DNA of 64,000 nt from Phycisphaerae bacterium. GTDB lineage: Bacteria > Planctomycetota > Phycisphaerae > Phycisphaerales > SM1A02. The notes below the pieces were generated by a model. The model was not told where the DNA came from. It saw only the letters and a program-made list of their open reading frames with translations, and did no database searches. The stretch covers positions 1 through 64,000 of the forward strand of contig PAQL01000011.1 in the NCBI GenBank assembly GCA_002709295.1, in the 5' to 3' direction. A program made the translations under genes and the position numbers. Positions within the stretch are counted from its first letter, which is position 1. Every line of letters starts with the position of its first letter. Shown one piece after another: positions 7,638 to 17,101 of the stretch.

Positions 7638-10600
7638 ATGCCGAATCGACGCAGAATCCTGGTTCTCGTGCCCGGAGCCGCGCTCCTCGCCGGCACGACG
7701 CTCCTGGCCTCTGTTTCGGCACCTTCCAACAACACCGAAGAGCCTGCCGCCGTCCGATACGGACGGGATATCCGGCCGCTGCTCTCGGACCGCTGCTTCT
7801 CATGCCACGGAACCGATCCCGAGACCCGGGCGGCCGATCTGCGACTCGATTCCTTCGACGATGCGACCCGTGATCTCGGTGACGGCTACCGCGCGATCGT
7901 TCCGGGCGATCCCGATGCGTCGCTTCTGCTCGAACGAATCTCCGCCGTGGATCCCCACGAGCAGATGCCACCCCCGGAGGCGAACAAGCCGGCGCTGTCT
8001 CCGGAGGAGATCGAAGCGGTCCGAGCGTGGATCGCGGCCGGAGCCGAGTACGAGGATCACTGGGCGTTCGAAGCACCTCGAAACACCCGGGCCCCGGACC
8101 TCGAGGACGACTGGTGCCGGAACGACATCGACCGGTTCATTCTTCAGCGTCTCGATCAAGCGGGGATCCAGCCGAACGGCCCCGCGGATCGAAGCACCCT
8201 CGTGCGTCGCGCTTTCCTGGATCTCACCGGCCTCCCACCCACGCCCGAGGAGGTCGCGGTCTTCGAACAGGACCAGCGGCCGGATGCCTGGGAACGCCTG
8301 CTCGATCGACTGATGACCACGGAGCCGTACCTCACCCGGTATGCGGAGCGCATGGCGACACCGTGGCTCGATCTGGCCCGTTATGCCGACACCGCCGGCA
8401 TCCACATGGACGCGGGCAAGCAGATGTGGCCGTACCGCGACTGGGTGCTCAAGGCGTTTCGGGAGAACATGCCCTTCGATCAGTTCACGATCGATCAGCT
8501 CGCCGGCGACCTTGTCGAGGAGCCGACGCTGGACCAGCTGATCGCCAGTGGCTTCCATCGAAACCACGTGACCAGCGACGAGGGCGGAGCCATTGCGGAG
8601 GAGTACCTGCTCGAGTACGCGGTCGACCGTGTCGAGACCACCAGTGCAGTCTGGCTCGGACTCACCGTGGGCTGCGCGAGATGCCATGATCACAAGTTCG
8701 ATCCGATCACCCAGGAGGACTTCTACGGTCTGATCGCCTTCTTCAACAACGTGGATCAACCCGGCATCTACAGTCAGATTCCGGATGCGAACCGGGCCTT
8801 CGAACCCGCGATCGAGATACCACGTCCGGAGTCCGCGGCGCGGCTCGCGGCCATCGACGGGGAGATCACGGAGATCGAGCGGGCCAGAGCCACTCCCACT
8901 GCGGAAGAGCTCCAGGCCCTGAACTCCTATCTGGACGGTCTTCGCGGCGAGGAGGGATTCGTCTGGCGGCGGGGAAAGGTCCTCGAGGCCCGAAGCGAGG
9001 GAGGCGCCGCGATGCAGGTGCTCGACGACGATTCGGTCCTTGCGACCGGAGCAAGCCCCTCGGAGGACCACCATGTGGTGACCCTGCGTCTGGGCGAGGG
9101 TCGCTTCGACGCGATCCTCCTCGAGGCCATGACCCACGAGAGCCTCGCCGCCGGCGGCATCGGTCGGGCGTCGAACGGCAACGCGATCCTCTCCGGGATC
9201 ACGGTCGAGGCGGTCTCGTCGGTCGATCCCGCCGAACGTCGATCGGTCGAGCTGGGCTGGGCATGGGCCGACCACGAGCAACCCGACGCCGACTACCGGG
9301 TGGTGAACGCCCTGCGACCCGACGACGGAAGAGTCTGGGCCCCACAGTCCCACTCCCTGCCGGGGCCCCGGACCCTGCTGTTCCTCGCCGACCGACCCTT
9401 CGGGTATCCGGGCGGCACCGATCTGGTCGTCAGAACCTCATACGAATCGCCCTACGCCCAGCACGTGATCGGAAGGACTCGGATCCATGCCGCACGATCC
9501 TCCGATCGGCTTCGAGCCACGCTTCCGGTCGCGAACTCGAACTGGTACATCACCGGCCCCTTCCCGATCGCGAACGGTCCGGAGGGTTACGACACCACGT
9601 TCGGACCCGAGCAGGTCCGGATCCTCGATCTCGGGGCCCGATTCGTCGTCGACGAGGACGGAAGTGGTGGAGACGGATGGCGGTTCGCTCCGGGAGTGGT
9701 CGACGGCACACCGGTCGGTCTGGCGCAGGGTCTCGGGGCCGAGTTCATCGCTCGGGAGTTGTGGAGTCCTGACGCCCGGGATCTTCCGATCTCGGTGGGT
9801 TCCGACGACGGCGTGCAGATCCACCTGAATGGAGAACTCGTACTCGAGGACCGGACCGACCGCGGGGTCGCCCCGGACCAGAACCGGGCCGTGCTCAAGC
9901 TTCGACCGGGCTACAACCTGCTCGTCTACAAGGTCGTGAACACCGGAGGCCCCGCCGCGATGTACTACCGGGCCGATCCTCCGGAATCGCAGCTCCCCCC
10001 ACAGGCGGTGGCCAATCTGATTCCCGATGATCTGGTGCGGCCCGCGGTCGCGGCCGCAGGCGAGGAGTCCCTTCGGATACGGGTCTCCCCTCGCTACCGA
10101 ACCCTCGGCGAGCGGGTCGCCTCCCTTCGCGAGGAGCGAACCGGCCTTCTGGATGACGTGCCTAAGACGTCGATCATGAGGGAAAGGGCGATGCCTCGTC
10201 CGACCTACGTGATGAATCGCGGGTTGTACGACGACCCCGATGAGACCCGTCCCGTGGAACGCGCGGTTCCGGCGGTCCTGGGATCCCTGCCCGCGGATCT
10301 GGAGAATCCCGATCGTCTCGATCTCGCGAGGTGGATCGTCGGCCCCGACAATCCCCTCACCGCCAGGGTGATCGTCAATCGATTCTGGCAGCAGCTCTTC
10401 GGCCGGGGGCTGGTGGAGAGTGTGGAGGACTTCGGATATCAGAGTGCGTGGCCCAGCCATCCGGAGCTTCTGGACCATCTCTCGATCGAGTTCCGGGATG
10501 GTGGCTGGGACGTCCGAGCCCTTCTGCGAAGGATCATGAACAGCGCGACCTATCGGGAATCGGCGCGAATCAGACCGGACGTGTCGGAAGCGGATCCTGG

Positions 10601-11264
10601 AAACGAACTGCTCGCCCACTTCCCCCGCCAGAGACTCGAGGCGGAGCAGATCCGGGACCAGGCGCTCTATGCGTCCGGTCTGCTGATCGAATCCTTCGGC
10701 GGCCCCAGCGTGAAGCCCTACCAGCCCGAAGGCCTCTGGCGCGAGGTGGCGATGCTGCAATCCAACACCCGCAACTACGAGCGCGGCTACGGGGACGATC
10801 TTCATCGTCGAAGCCTCTACACCTACTGGAAACGGGCCTGCCCTCCACCCTCGCTGCTCGCCTTCGATGCCCCGACCCGCGAGTACTGCAACACCCGGCG
10901 ACTCACCACCAACACCCCTCTGCAGGCCCTGGTGCTCTGGAACGATCCCCAGTTCGTCGAAGCGGCACGGATGCTCGCGGCCCGAGTGCTGCTCGGCCTC
11001 CCTGACGCGGACGACCGGACACGTCTCGATCGGATGTTCCGACTGGCGACCGCCAGCCCGGTTCCCGATGCCGTCGCCCCCGTCGTTCTGGAGACCCTCG
11101 AAGGATTCCGAACCAGGTACGCCGGAGACCCCGAAGCCGCGAACGGACTTCTCGCGGTGGGTGACATCCCGGTGCCGGAGGGCGTCGATCCCTCCGAACT
11201 CGCGGCCTGGTCGATGATCGCCAACGCGGTTCTCTCCAGCGATTCGGCGATCGTGAAGGACTGA
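7638..11264 (+). CDS. Planctomycete cytochrome C (PSCyt1)/DUF1549/DUF1553 protein
   Basis: A 1208-aa exported protein with the standard planctomycete order. It has a signal peptide (RRRILVLVPGAALLAGTTLL), then a PSCyt1 haem-binding domain with CFSCH (C53, C56, H57). DUF1549 follows (DRFILQRLDQAG, FLDLTGLPPTPEEV, and a second CARCHDHKFDP). A middle beta-rich insert contains SNWYITGPFPIANG, and the C-terminal DUF1553 has ARVIVNRFWQQLFGRGLV, RLEAEQIRD and TNTPLQALVLWNDPQFVEAARM. The biochemical role of this abundant family is unproven; redox chemistry on polysaccharide or other exported substrates has been suggested. The start at 7638 was chosen for the signal peptide; an upstream GTG/ATG at 7596 adds 14 unlikely residues. 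Confidence 0.92.
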   Translation: MPNRRRILVLVPGAALLAGTTLLASVSAPSNNTEEPAAVRYGRDIRPLLSDRCFSCHGTDPETRAADLRLDSFDDATRDLGDGYRAIVPGDPDASLLLERISAVDPHEQMPPPEANKPALSPEEIEAVRAWIAAGAEYEDHWAFEAPRNTRAPDLEDDWCRNDIDRFILQRLDQAGIQPNGPADRSTLVRRAFLDLTGLPPTPEEVAVFEQDQRPDAWERLLDRLMTTEPYLTRYAERMATPWLDLARYADTAGIHMDAGKQMWPYRDWVLKAFRENMPFDQFTIDQLAGDLVEEPTLDQLIASGFHRNHVTSDEGGAIAEEYLLEYAVDRVETTSAVWLGLTVGCARCHDHKFDPITQEDFYGLIAFFNNVDQPGIYSQIPDANRAFEPAIEIPRPESAARLAAIDGEITEIERARATPTAEELQALNSYLDGLRGEEGFVWRRGKVLEARSEGGAAMQVLDDDSVLATGASPSEDHHVVTLRLGEGRFDAILLEAMTHESLAAGGIGRASNGNAILSGITVEAVSSVDPAERRSVELGWAWADHEQPDADYRVVNALRPDDGRVWAPQSHSLPGPRTLLFLADRPFGYPGGTDLVVRTSYESPYAQHVIGRTRIHAARSSDRLRATLPVANSNWYITGPFPIANGPEGYDTTFGPEQVRILDLGARFVVDEDGSGGDGWRFAPGVVDGTPVGLAQGLGAEFIARELWSPDARDLPISVGSDDGVQIHLNGELVLEDRTDRGVAPDQNRAVLKLRPGYNLLVYKVVNTGGPAAMYYRADPPESQLPPQAVANLIPDDLVRPAVAAAGEESLRIRVSPRYRTLGERVASLREERTGLLDDVPKTSIMRERAMPRPTYVMNRGLYDDPDETRPVERAVPAVLGSLPADLENPDRLDLARWIVGPDNPLTARVIVNRFWQQLFGRGLVESVEDFGYQSAWPSHPELLDHLSIEFRDGGWDVRALLRRIMNSATYRESARIRPDVSEADPGNELLAHFPRQRLEAEQIRDQALYASGLLIESFGGPSVKPYQPEGLWREVAMLQSNTRNYERGYGDDLHRRSLYTYWKRACPPPSLLAFDAPTREYCNTRRLTTNTPLQALVLWNDPQFVEAARMLAARVLLGLPDADDRTRLDRMFRLATASPVPDAVAPVVLETLEGFRTRYAGDPEAANGLLAVGDIPVPEGVDPSELAAWSMIANAVLSSDSAIVKD

Positions 11265-11457
11265 TCCGCGTCCCGATGGCCTCTGAAGGGTTCGAGGCTC
11301 CCCGATTCCCGACCGCGGCCTCCGCAAATCGTCCAATTCATGCATTGAGCGTTGACGTTGGGCAAAAAAGCGATCAATGTATGACTGAATCCGGGTTCTC
11401 TGCATGACCGCAGGTCCAGCGATGACGCCGGGCCACTGCCGGAGGACATCCAAAGAC

Positions 11458-13212
11458 ATGGTCTCTTCACACCAGAGTGACTTCGATTGCGACGTGGCGA
11501 TCATCGGAGGCGGCCCGGCAGGTTCGACCCTCGCATCGATCATCCTGACGCATCGCCCCGACACCCGAATCACGATCCTCGAGAAGGAGACCTTCCCTCG
11601 GGATCACGTCGGCGAGAGTCAGCTGCCGGCGATCGGCGCGATCCTCGACGAGATGGGCTGCTGGGACAAGGTCGAACGAGCCGGATTCCCCCTCAAGGTC
11701 GGTGCGACCTACCGCTGGGGACGAAGCTCGGAACTCTGGGACTTCGACTTCATCGATCCCGAGATCGTGGAAGCCGTCGAACGCCCCACTCCCTACGAGG
11801 GGCCCCGGGTGCACACGGCCTTCCAGGTCGACCGGGCCATCTACGACGAGATCCTTCTCGACCACGCCGCCGAGCTGGGCGCGAACGTCCGGCAGGCGAC
11901 CCAGGTACGAGAGGTCCTCCGGGACGGGGATCGGATCGAATCGCTCGAACTCGACGATGGAAGCTCCGTCCGGGCCCGCTGGTACGTCGACGCCAGTGGT
12001 CATGTCGGACTTCTCCGACGCCGCATGGGCGTCGAGACCCGGCCCGAGACCAACCTTCAGAACATCGCCTTCTGGGACTACTGGGAGAACGCCGAATGGG
12101 CGGTGGAGATCGGCGTCGGGGCGACCCGGGTCCAGGTCCTCAGTCAGCCCGCCGGCTGGATCTGGTTCATTCCCATCGGTCCCACCCGGACCTCGATCGG
12201 GTACATCCTCCCCTCCTCCCATTTCAAGACACTTCGGAAGTCGCCGACCGAGGTCTATCACGAGACCATCGCCGCCGACCCCCGGGTGGCGGCCCTGACC
12301 CGGAACGCCACCGCTCGCGGCATGGTCGAGGCGACCAAGGACTGGTCCTTCACCGCCGAACGAGGCCACGGTGAGAACTGGTTCCTGGTCGGAGAGTCCC
12401 TCGGCTTCGCGGATCCGATTCTCGCCGCGGGCATGTCGCTGGCCCACACCGGTGCTCGCGAACTCGGCTACACCCTCATGGAACTCCTCGACGGTGCGAA
12501 ACCCGAGGACGAGGAATGGCTGAAGGATTCGATCAGCACCCAGCAGCTTCGACGCGTTCGACAGCACATCAAGTTCGCGGACTTCTGGTACGCGGCCAAC
12601 GGCCAGTTCACGGATCTTCAGGAACACTGCCGGGTGATCGCCGAGGAATCCGGCATGAAGATGAAGCCGGATGCGGCCTGGCGATGGCTCGCCCAGGGGG
12701 GCTTCACCACGGACAGCGGAGTCCACGCGACGGCCGGTTCCTTCGATCCCGGAACCCTGAAGCAGGTGCAGTGGATGCTGACCGACCGGGTCTCCGGCTG
12801 GCAGGTCAACAAGTACAACGTCTACAAGCTCAACCTTCGCAACGCCGAACGACGCCGACTGGCGATCTATCACGAGGGCAAGGTGCAGCGTCGGGAGTGC
12901 CTGGTCCGGGGGGACAACATCCTTCCCCTCGCCGGCTGGTACGGGGTGCTCGTGGATCTGATCGAGATCGACGGACGCGTGGACCGCATCTTCCAGTCGA
13001 TCGCGAAGAACTACGGCGGCGAATCCGGAGTCGCCTCCCCCCAGCAGCTCTGCATGCAGGCCCTGGAGGTGCTGCTCACCGACAGCTGGGTCATCGGCCG
13101 CCTCGACAAGAAGGTCCCCCGACTGACGGTCCAGTCCTCGGACGAGGAGACGCTCTTCGTGCACTGGAACCGCGATGAGTGCCCGGAGGAGCGGACTTCG
13201 GAGTCCACCTGA
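11458..13212 (+). CDS. Flavin-dependent halogenase-like FAD oxidoreductase
   Basis: A 584-aa protein of the tryptophan-halogenase/FAD-monooxygenase superfamily. The N-terminal dinucleotide motif is GGGPAG (residues 17-22). The halogenase-type WIWFIP motif is at residues 234-239, and a lysine in PLKVGATYRW (K80) sits where halogenases keep their catalytic Lys. ESLGFADPILAAGMSLAH forms the second flavin-contact motif. Residues beyond about 400 form an extension I do not recognise. The start is the ATG 12 nt after GGAGG. It lies between the DUF1549/DUF1553 and DUF1501 genes on the same strand. It could be a non-halogenating monooxygenase or reductase of the geranylgeranyl-reductase type. Confidence 0.82.
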   Translation: MVSSHQSDFDCDVAIIGGGPAGSTLASIILTHRPDTRITILEKETFPRDHVGESQLPAIGAILDEMGCWDKVERAGFPLKVGATYRWGRSSELWDFDFIDPEIVEAVERPTPYEGPRVHTAFQVDRAIYDEILLDHAAELGANVRQATQVREVLRDGDRIESLELDDGSSVRARWYVDASGHVGLLRRRMGVETRPETNLQNIAFWDYWENAEWAVEIGVGATRVQVLSQPAGWIWFIPIGPTRTSIGYILPSSHFKTLRKSPTEVYHETIAADPRVAALTRNATARGMVEATKDWSFTAERGHGENWFLVGESLGFADPILAAGMSLAHTGARELGYTLMELLDGAKPEDEEWLKDSISTQQLRRVRQHIKFADFWYAANGQFTDLQEHCRVIAEESGMKMKPDAAWRWLAQGGFTTDSGVHATAGSFDPGTLKQVQWMLTDRVSGWQVNKYNVYKLNLRNAERRRLAIYHEGKVQRRECLVRGDNILPLAGWYGVLVDLIEIDGRVDRIFQSIAKNYGGESGVASPQQLCMQALEVLLTDSWVIGRLDKKVPRLTVQSSDEETLFVHWNRDECPEERTSEST

Positions 13213-13306
13213 GCACGGTTCGTGGGACTCCCGCATGGTTCCGGGGATTCAGAGTCGGCCTCGATCCGCGACGGGGTATCCTCATGAGGAGTCTCGGAGA
13301 TCAGAC

Positions 13307-14812
13307 ATGAGCCAGAGTCAGCCTCAAGAAGACTGCCACGATCCCCTCGAGACGTACCTGCGCAATCTGACCCGCCGTCGATTCTTCGGAAACATGGCCG
13401 GCGGTCTGCTGGGCGGGATGGGCGTGACCGCGCTGGGCTCCCTCGCGGGCGATCGCCCGGCATTCGCCGGAACCAGGGTCGACGAGGTCGACCGGATCCT
13501 GAACTCCCTCCCTCACCACGCCCCGAAGGCCAAGCGCGTCATCTACATGCACATGGAGGGGGCACCGAGCCAGCTCGACCTCTATGACTACAAGCCGGCC
13601 CTTCACGAACGATTCGACGAGGACCTCCCGGACTCGATCCGGAACGGCCAGCGCATCACCACGATGACCAGTGGCCAGTCGCGATTCCCCGTGGCTCCCA
13701 CGATGTTCAAGTTCGAACGCCATGAGAACAACGAGGACGGCGTGATGCTGTCCGAGCTTCTTCCGCACACCGGCCGTATGGCGAAGGACATCTGCTTCAT
13801 CCATTCGATGAAGACCTCGGCGATCAACCACGAGCCGGGCATCACCTTCTTCCAGACCGGAAGCGAGATCCCGGGACGACCGTGCTTCGGTTCATGGATG
13901 AGCTACGGTCTCGGGAGCATGAACAACGACCTGCCGACCTTCGTGGTCATGATCACCCAGGGGATCGGCAACATGCAGGCCCTGTCGGCACGGTTCTGGG
14001 GAAGCGGCTTCCTCACCAGCGAACATCAGGGCTGCAAGCTCCGAGCCGGCCGGGACGCGGTGCTTCACCTCCGGGATCCCGACGGGGTCAGCCGCGAGGA
14101 TCGCCGACGGATGCTCGACCTCGCCGCACGACTCAACGAGGAGGAGTTCGCGAACTCGCTCGATCCCGAGGTCAACGCCCGAATCGCCCAGTACGAGATG
14201 GCCTATCGAATGCAGATGTCGGTGCCCGAGCTCACCGACTTCAGCGACGAATCGCAGGACACCCTCGAGATGTACGGTCCCGATGTGAACAAGCCCGGCA
14301 GCTTCGCAGCCAACTGCCTGCTGGCCCGACGTCTCTCCGAACGAGGCGTCCGATTCGTGCAGCTCTACATGCGTGGATGGGACCAGCACGGGAACCTCCC
14401 CAACGAGATCCGTGCCCAGGCCGGCGCGGTCGATCAGCCCCAGGCCGCCCTGCTCGCCGATCTCAAGCGACGCGGTCTGCTCGACGAGACCCTCGTCCTC
14501 TGGGCCGGCGAGTTCGGACGCACCGTCTACTGCCAGGGCCGACTGGCCCGCGACAACTACGGTCGTGACCATCACCCGCGTTGCTTCACGGTCTGGCTGG
14601 CCGGCGGGGGCATCAAGCCCGGCATCTCCTACGGCAGGACCGACGACTTCTCCTACAACATCGAGGAGAATCCCGTCGAGGTCCACGACCTCCACGCGAC
14701 CATGCTGCATCAGCTCGGACTCGATCACGAGAAGACCGTGTACCGCCACCAGGGTCGCGACTACCGACTGACCGATGTCCACGGGAAGCTGCTGAAGGAC
14801 ATCATGACCTGA
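13307..14812 (+). CDS. DUF1501 domain-containing protein, Tat-exported
   Basis: A 501-aa protein with a twin-arginine signal (TRRRFFGNMAGGLLGGMGV, residues about 22-40), followed by a full-length DUF1501 domain, which has a sulfatase/alkaline-phosphatase-like fold. Typical segments are KRVIYMHMEGAPSQLDLYDYKP, HEPGITFFQTGSEIPGRPCFGSW, GSFAANCLLARRLSERGVRFVQLY, WAGEFGRTVYCQG, and GRDHHPRCFTVWLAGGGIK near the end. DUF1501 genes usually accompany DUF1549/DUF1553 genes in planctomycetes. Here the pair is split by the halogenase-like gene. The start at 13307 was chosen because the frame upstream overlaps the previous gene and lacks a leader; the enzymatic activity is unknown. Confidence 0.9.
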   Translation: MSQSQPQEDCHDPLETYLRNLTRRRFFGNMAGGLLGGMGVTALGSLAGDRPAFAGTRVDEVDRILNSLPHHAPKAKRVIYMHMEGAPSQLDLYDYKPALHERFDEDLPDSIRNGQRITTMTSGQSRFPVAPTMFKFERHENNEDGVMLSELLPHTGRMAKDICFIHSMKTSAINHEPGITFFQTGSEIPGRPCFGSWMSYGLGSMNNDLPTFVVMITQGIGNMQALSARFWGSGFLTSEHQGCKLRAGRDAVLHLRDPDGVSREDRRRMLDLAARLNEEEFANSLDPEVNARIAQYEMAYRMQMSVPELTDFSDESQDTLEMYGPDVNKPGSFAANCLLARRLSERGVRFVQLYMRGWDQHGNLPNEIRAQAGAVDQPQAALLADLKRRGLLDETLVLWAGEFGRTVYCQGRLARDNYGRDHHPRCFTVWLAGGGIKPGISYGRTDDFSYNIEENPVEVHDLHATMLHQLGLDHEKTVYRHQGRDYRLTDVHGKLLKDIMT

Positions 14813-14832
14813 ACCGGTCGACCGACCGTCCG

Positions 14833-15537
14833 TCAGGCGTCCGCCGGATTCGACTCGAACTCGCGGCCCCTCGCATCCAGACCGAATCTCCTCGACAACC
14901 GCCCCAGCAGCGGAAGCGTCGCCACGTACAGGATCAGTCCCCCGACCACGCAGATCAGGTGATGCTCGTGCACCAGCATGGTGCTGATCGAGACCGGGAC
15001 GGCCCAGGCGAAGGCGAGCCATGTCCACGGTCCCCCGAATCGTCTGGCGACGACGGTCGCCACGGTCAACGAATAGGTGACGTGCAGGGAGGGCGTCTGA
15101 TTCCACTGCGAGACGTTCTTCATGCCCAGGGGCTCGAAGAGCCAGGTCCCCCACACTCCGGTCTCCATGTCGTTGGTGTAGACGTTCTCGATCGGAAGCA
15201 GGACGAAGAACGGAGCGGCGATCACCCCCTGGATCAGAAGAAGTCCCATCGGAGCCATCGCCTCCCGGCAGGACCGGAACAGGAACGGCAGACAGATGAC
15301 TGCGACATCGAGGCTGAAGTAGACGGGAAGGATCCAGCCCTGGAACGGAATCCTCGATTCCCATTCGAAGGTCAGCGGAAGCCTCCGCGCCCAGAGGTCG
15401 CTCAGTTCGTGGGCCCCGCTCCAGATCAGCGAGAAGAGGATGAAGTAGATGACGGCGACCAGGAGGGCTCCGGGCCTTCCGGCCGGAAACCTGTCCATCC
15501 AGCTCCTCGATGTCTCTTCTGGTTCGTTCATTGGCAT
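14833..15537 (-). CDS. PAP2-superfamily membrane protein with altered third motif
   Basis: A 234-aa integral membrane protein with about six hydrophobic segments. It carries the second PAP2 motif (QTPSLHVTYSLTVAT). The third motif reads STMLVHEHHLICVVGG: the nucleophile-type His is kept, but the acid usually found four residues later is Cys. The arrangement is closest to the inositolphosphotransferase/Aur1-like branch of PAP2 proteins, which transfer head groups between lipids. The substitution may alter or abolish phosphatase activity. It is convergent with the DUF1501 gene and divergent from an amino-acid permease, so context gives no substrate. Confidence 0.75.
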   Translation of the reverse strand: MPMNEPEETSRSWMDRFPAGRPGALLVAVIYFILFSLIWSGAHELSDLWARRLPLTFEWESRIPFQGWILPVYFSLDVAVICLPFLFRSCREAMAPMGLLLIQGVIAAPFFVLLPIENVYTNDMETGVWGTWLFEPLGMKNVSQWNQTPSLHVTYSLTVATVVARRFGGPWTWLAFAWAVPVSISTMLVHEHHLICVVGGLILYVATLPLLGRLSRRFGLDARGREFESNPADA

Positions 15538-15624
15538 TCGACGCCACCGGGTCTGGTCGCGATCGTACAGAGCTCCTTCCTGCGGTGCGGCACCCCTCGG
15601 CTTTCCACCCGGACGCCGCGGGGT

Positions 15625-15630
15625 TAGGGT
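15625..15630 (+). promoter_or_regulatory. -10-like TAGGGT, 6 nt before ATG (leaderless candidate)
   Basis: TAGGGT ends 6 nt before the ATG of the APC permease at 15637. It is weaker than the other hexamers of this set. Confidence 0.3.
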
Positions 15631-15636
15631 CCTGAG

Positions 15637-17082
15637 ATGGAAACCACCCCCGAGCGGACCTCGGACCGACAGAAGAGGGTCATCTCAGGTCTCAGTGCGA
15701 TGGGCATCTGCATCGCGTCGACGATCGGAAGCGGCATCTTCACCGTCACCGGGGTCATCGGACCGGGACTGGTCACCACCAGCAACCTGATGATCGGATG
15801 GATCGTCGGCGGCCTCGTCGCGATCTGCGGCGGACTGGCGGTCGCGGAACTGGCCGCCATGCGTCCCCAGGCGAGCGCGCAATACGTCGTGGTCCACGAG
15901 GCGCTCGGCCCGTCCTTCGGCTACCTCAAGGGAATGATCACGCTGCTGATCGGCTACATCTCCGCTCTCGCCGCGGTCGCGATGGTGGCCGGCAGCTACA
16001 TCGAGAATCTCGTCCCCGCCATGGATCCGAGGATCAGTGCCACCGCCCTGCTCCTGATCCTCGGCACCATCCAGGCGATCACCGTGCTCGGCGGCCAGCG
16101 CTTCAACGACGTGCTCGTGGCGTTCAAGGTGACCCTGATCGTCGCGTTCATCGTGGTCGGCTTCATCCTCATGGGCGAACCCCTGCTGCCTTCGAACGAA
16201 CTGATCGCGGCCGCGAAGTCCGCCGACCCGGGATCGGTGCTCGCGACCGTTCCGGCTGGAGGCTCCGCCGCGGAGATCGAATCCCACCTCCGTTCCGCCG
16301 TCGGCCCCGCCGCCTTCTCGGGCGTGATGGGCCTCGCGATCATCAGCATCAGCTTCGCCTATCTCGGCTGGTCCACTGCGGCCGAGGTCGCCGGTGAGAT
16401 CCGCCGTCCGGGTCGGAATCTTCCCCTCGCGATCATCGGAAGCGTGATCCTCATCGGCATCCTCTACCTGCTCATGAACGTGGTCTACACCACGGCGATC
16501 CCTCCCACCGCGATGGTCGAACTGGGCTCCGGAGGAGGGATCGAACCCATGGCCGACATCGGTGCCGTGGTCGCCGACCACATCCTGGGTCGACGGGGAG
16601 GCATGCTGGTGACCGGTGCCATCGTGTTCCTCATGATCTCGACCCTCAGCACCGGATTGATGACCGGAGGTCGAACGATCGCCGCCATGAGCTGGCGGGG
16701 CGAGCTTCCCGCGCGGGCCGGCATGCTGAACCGCAACGGCGCCCCCACCATCGCCATCGTCTCGATGCTGGCCCTCACGATCCCGATCGTCTGGAGCTCG
16801 ACGATCGCCTCGCTCTTCGAATATGTCGGACTGCTCACCACGATCGCGATGATGCTGGCGATGATCTCGGTCATCGTCATGCGATTCCGGAATCCGACCC
16901 TTCCCCGTCCCTTCAGGATTCCGCTCTATCCGGTACCCCCCCTGATCTCCCTGGGCATCGGCGGCTGGCTGGTGGCCAGCGCAATCGTGGAGAACTGGGT
17001 TCCGGTGCTCGTCACCGGGCTCACGATCGCGGCGATCATCGGCCTTCGGCCGCTGCTCACCACGGACGCGAAGTCGTCCTGA
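15637..17082 (+). CDS. APC-family amino acid permease
   Basis: A 481-aa inner-membrane transporter with about 12 predicted helices. The first helix carries the APC signature (ICIASTIGSGIFTVTG), in which the GSG kink binds the substrate's alpha-carboxyl group. Later landmarks are FNDVLVAFKVTLIVAFIVVG and FAYLGWSTAAEVAGEIRRPGRNLPLAI, the conserved helix 6 region with its E-I-P/R-P-loop. The C-terminal part contains RNGAPTIAIVSMLALTIPIV. The gene probably imports an amino acid by H+ or antiport coupling; specificity cannot be read. It is a single-gene unit facing the SDR gene downstream. Confidence 0.92.
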   Translation: METTPERTSDRQKRVISGLSAMGICIASTIGSGIFTVTGVIGPGLVTTSNLMIGWIVGGLVAICGGLAVAELAAMRPQASAQYVVVHEALGPSFGYLKGMITLLIGYISALAAVAMVAGSYIENLVPAMDPRISATALLLILGTIQAITVLGGQRFNDVLVAFKVTLIVAFIVVGFILMGEPLLPSNELIAAAKSADPGSVLATVPAGGSAAEIESHLRSAVGPAAFSGVMGLAIISISFAYLGWSTAAEVAGEIRRPGRNLPLAIIGSVILIGILYLLMNVVYTTAIPPTAMVELGSGGGIEPMADIGAVVADHILGRRGGMLVTGAIVFLMISTLSTGLMTGGRTIAAMSWRGELPARAGMLNRNGAPTIAIVSMLALTIPIVWSSTIASLFEYVGLLTTIAMMLAMISVIVMRFRNPTLPRPFRIPLYPVPPLISLGIGGWLVASAIVENWVPVLVTGLTIAAIIGLRPLLTTDAKSS

Positions 17083-17101
17083 TCGGTTCTCCTCGAACAG
17101 T

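Noticed and set aside
11352-11380. TTGACG with a possible -10 upstream of the halogenase-like gene
   Set aside because: The best -10 at 17 bp spacing (CAATGT) matches consensus poorly, so it was not listed as a promoter.
9438-11573. 711-codon minus-strand open frame
   Set aside because: It is antisense to the DUF1549/DUF1553 gene, whose haem and domain motifs are clear on the plus strand.
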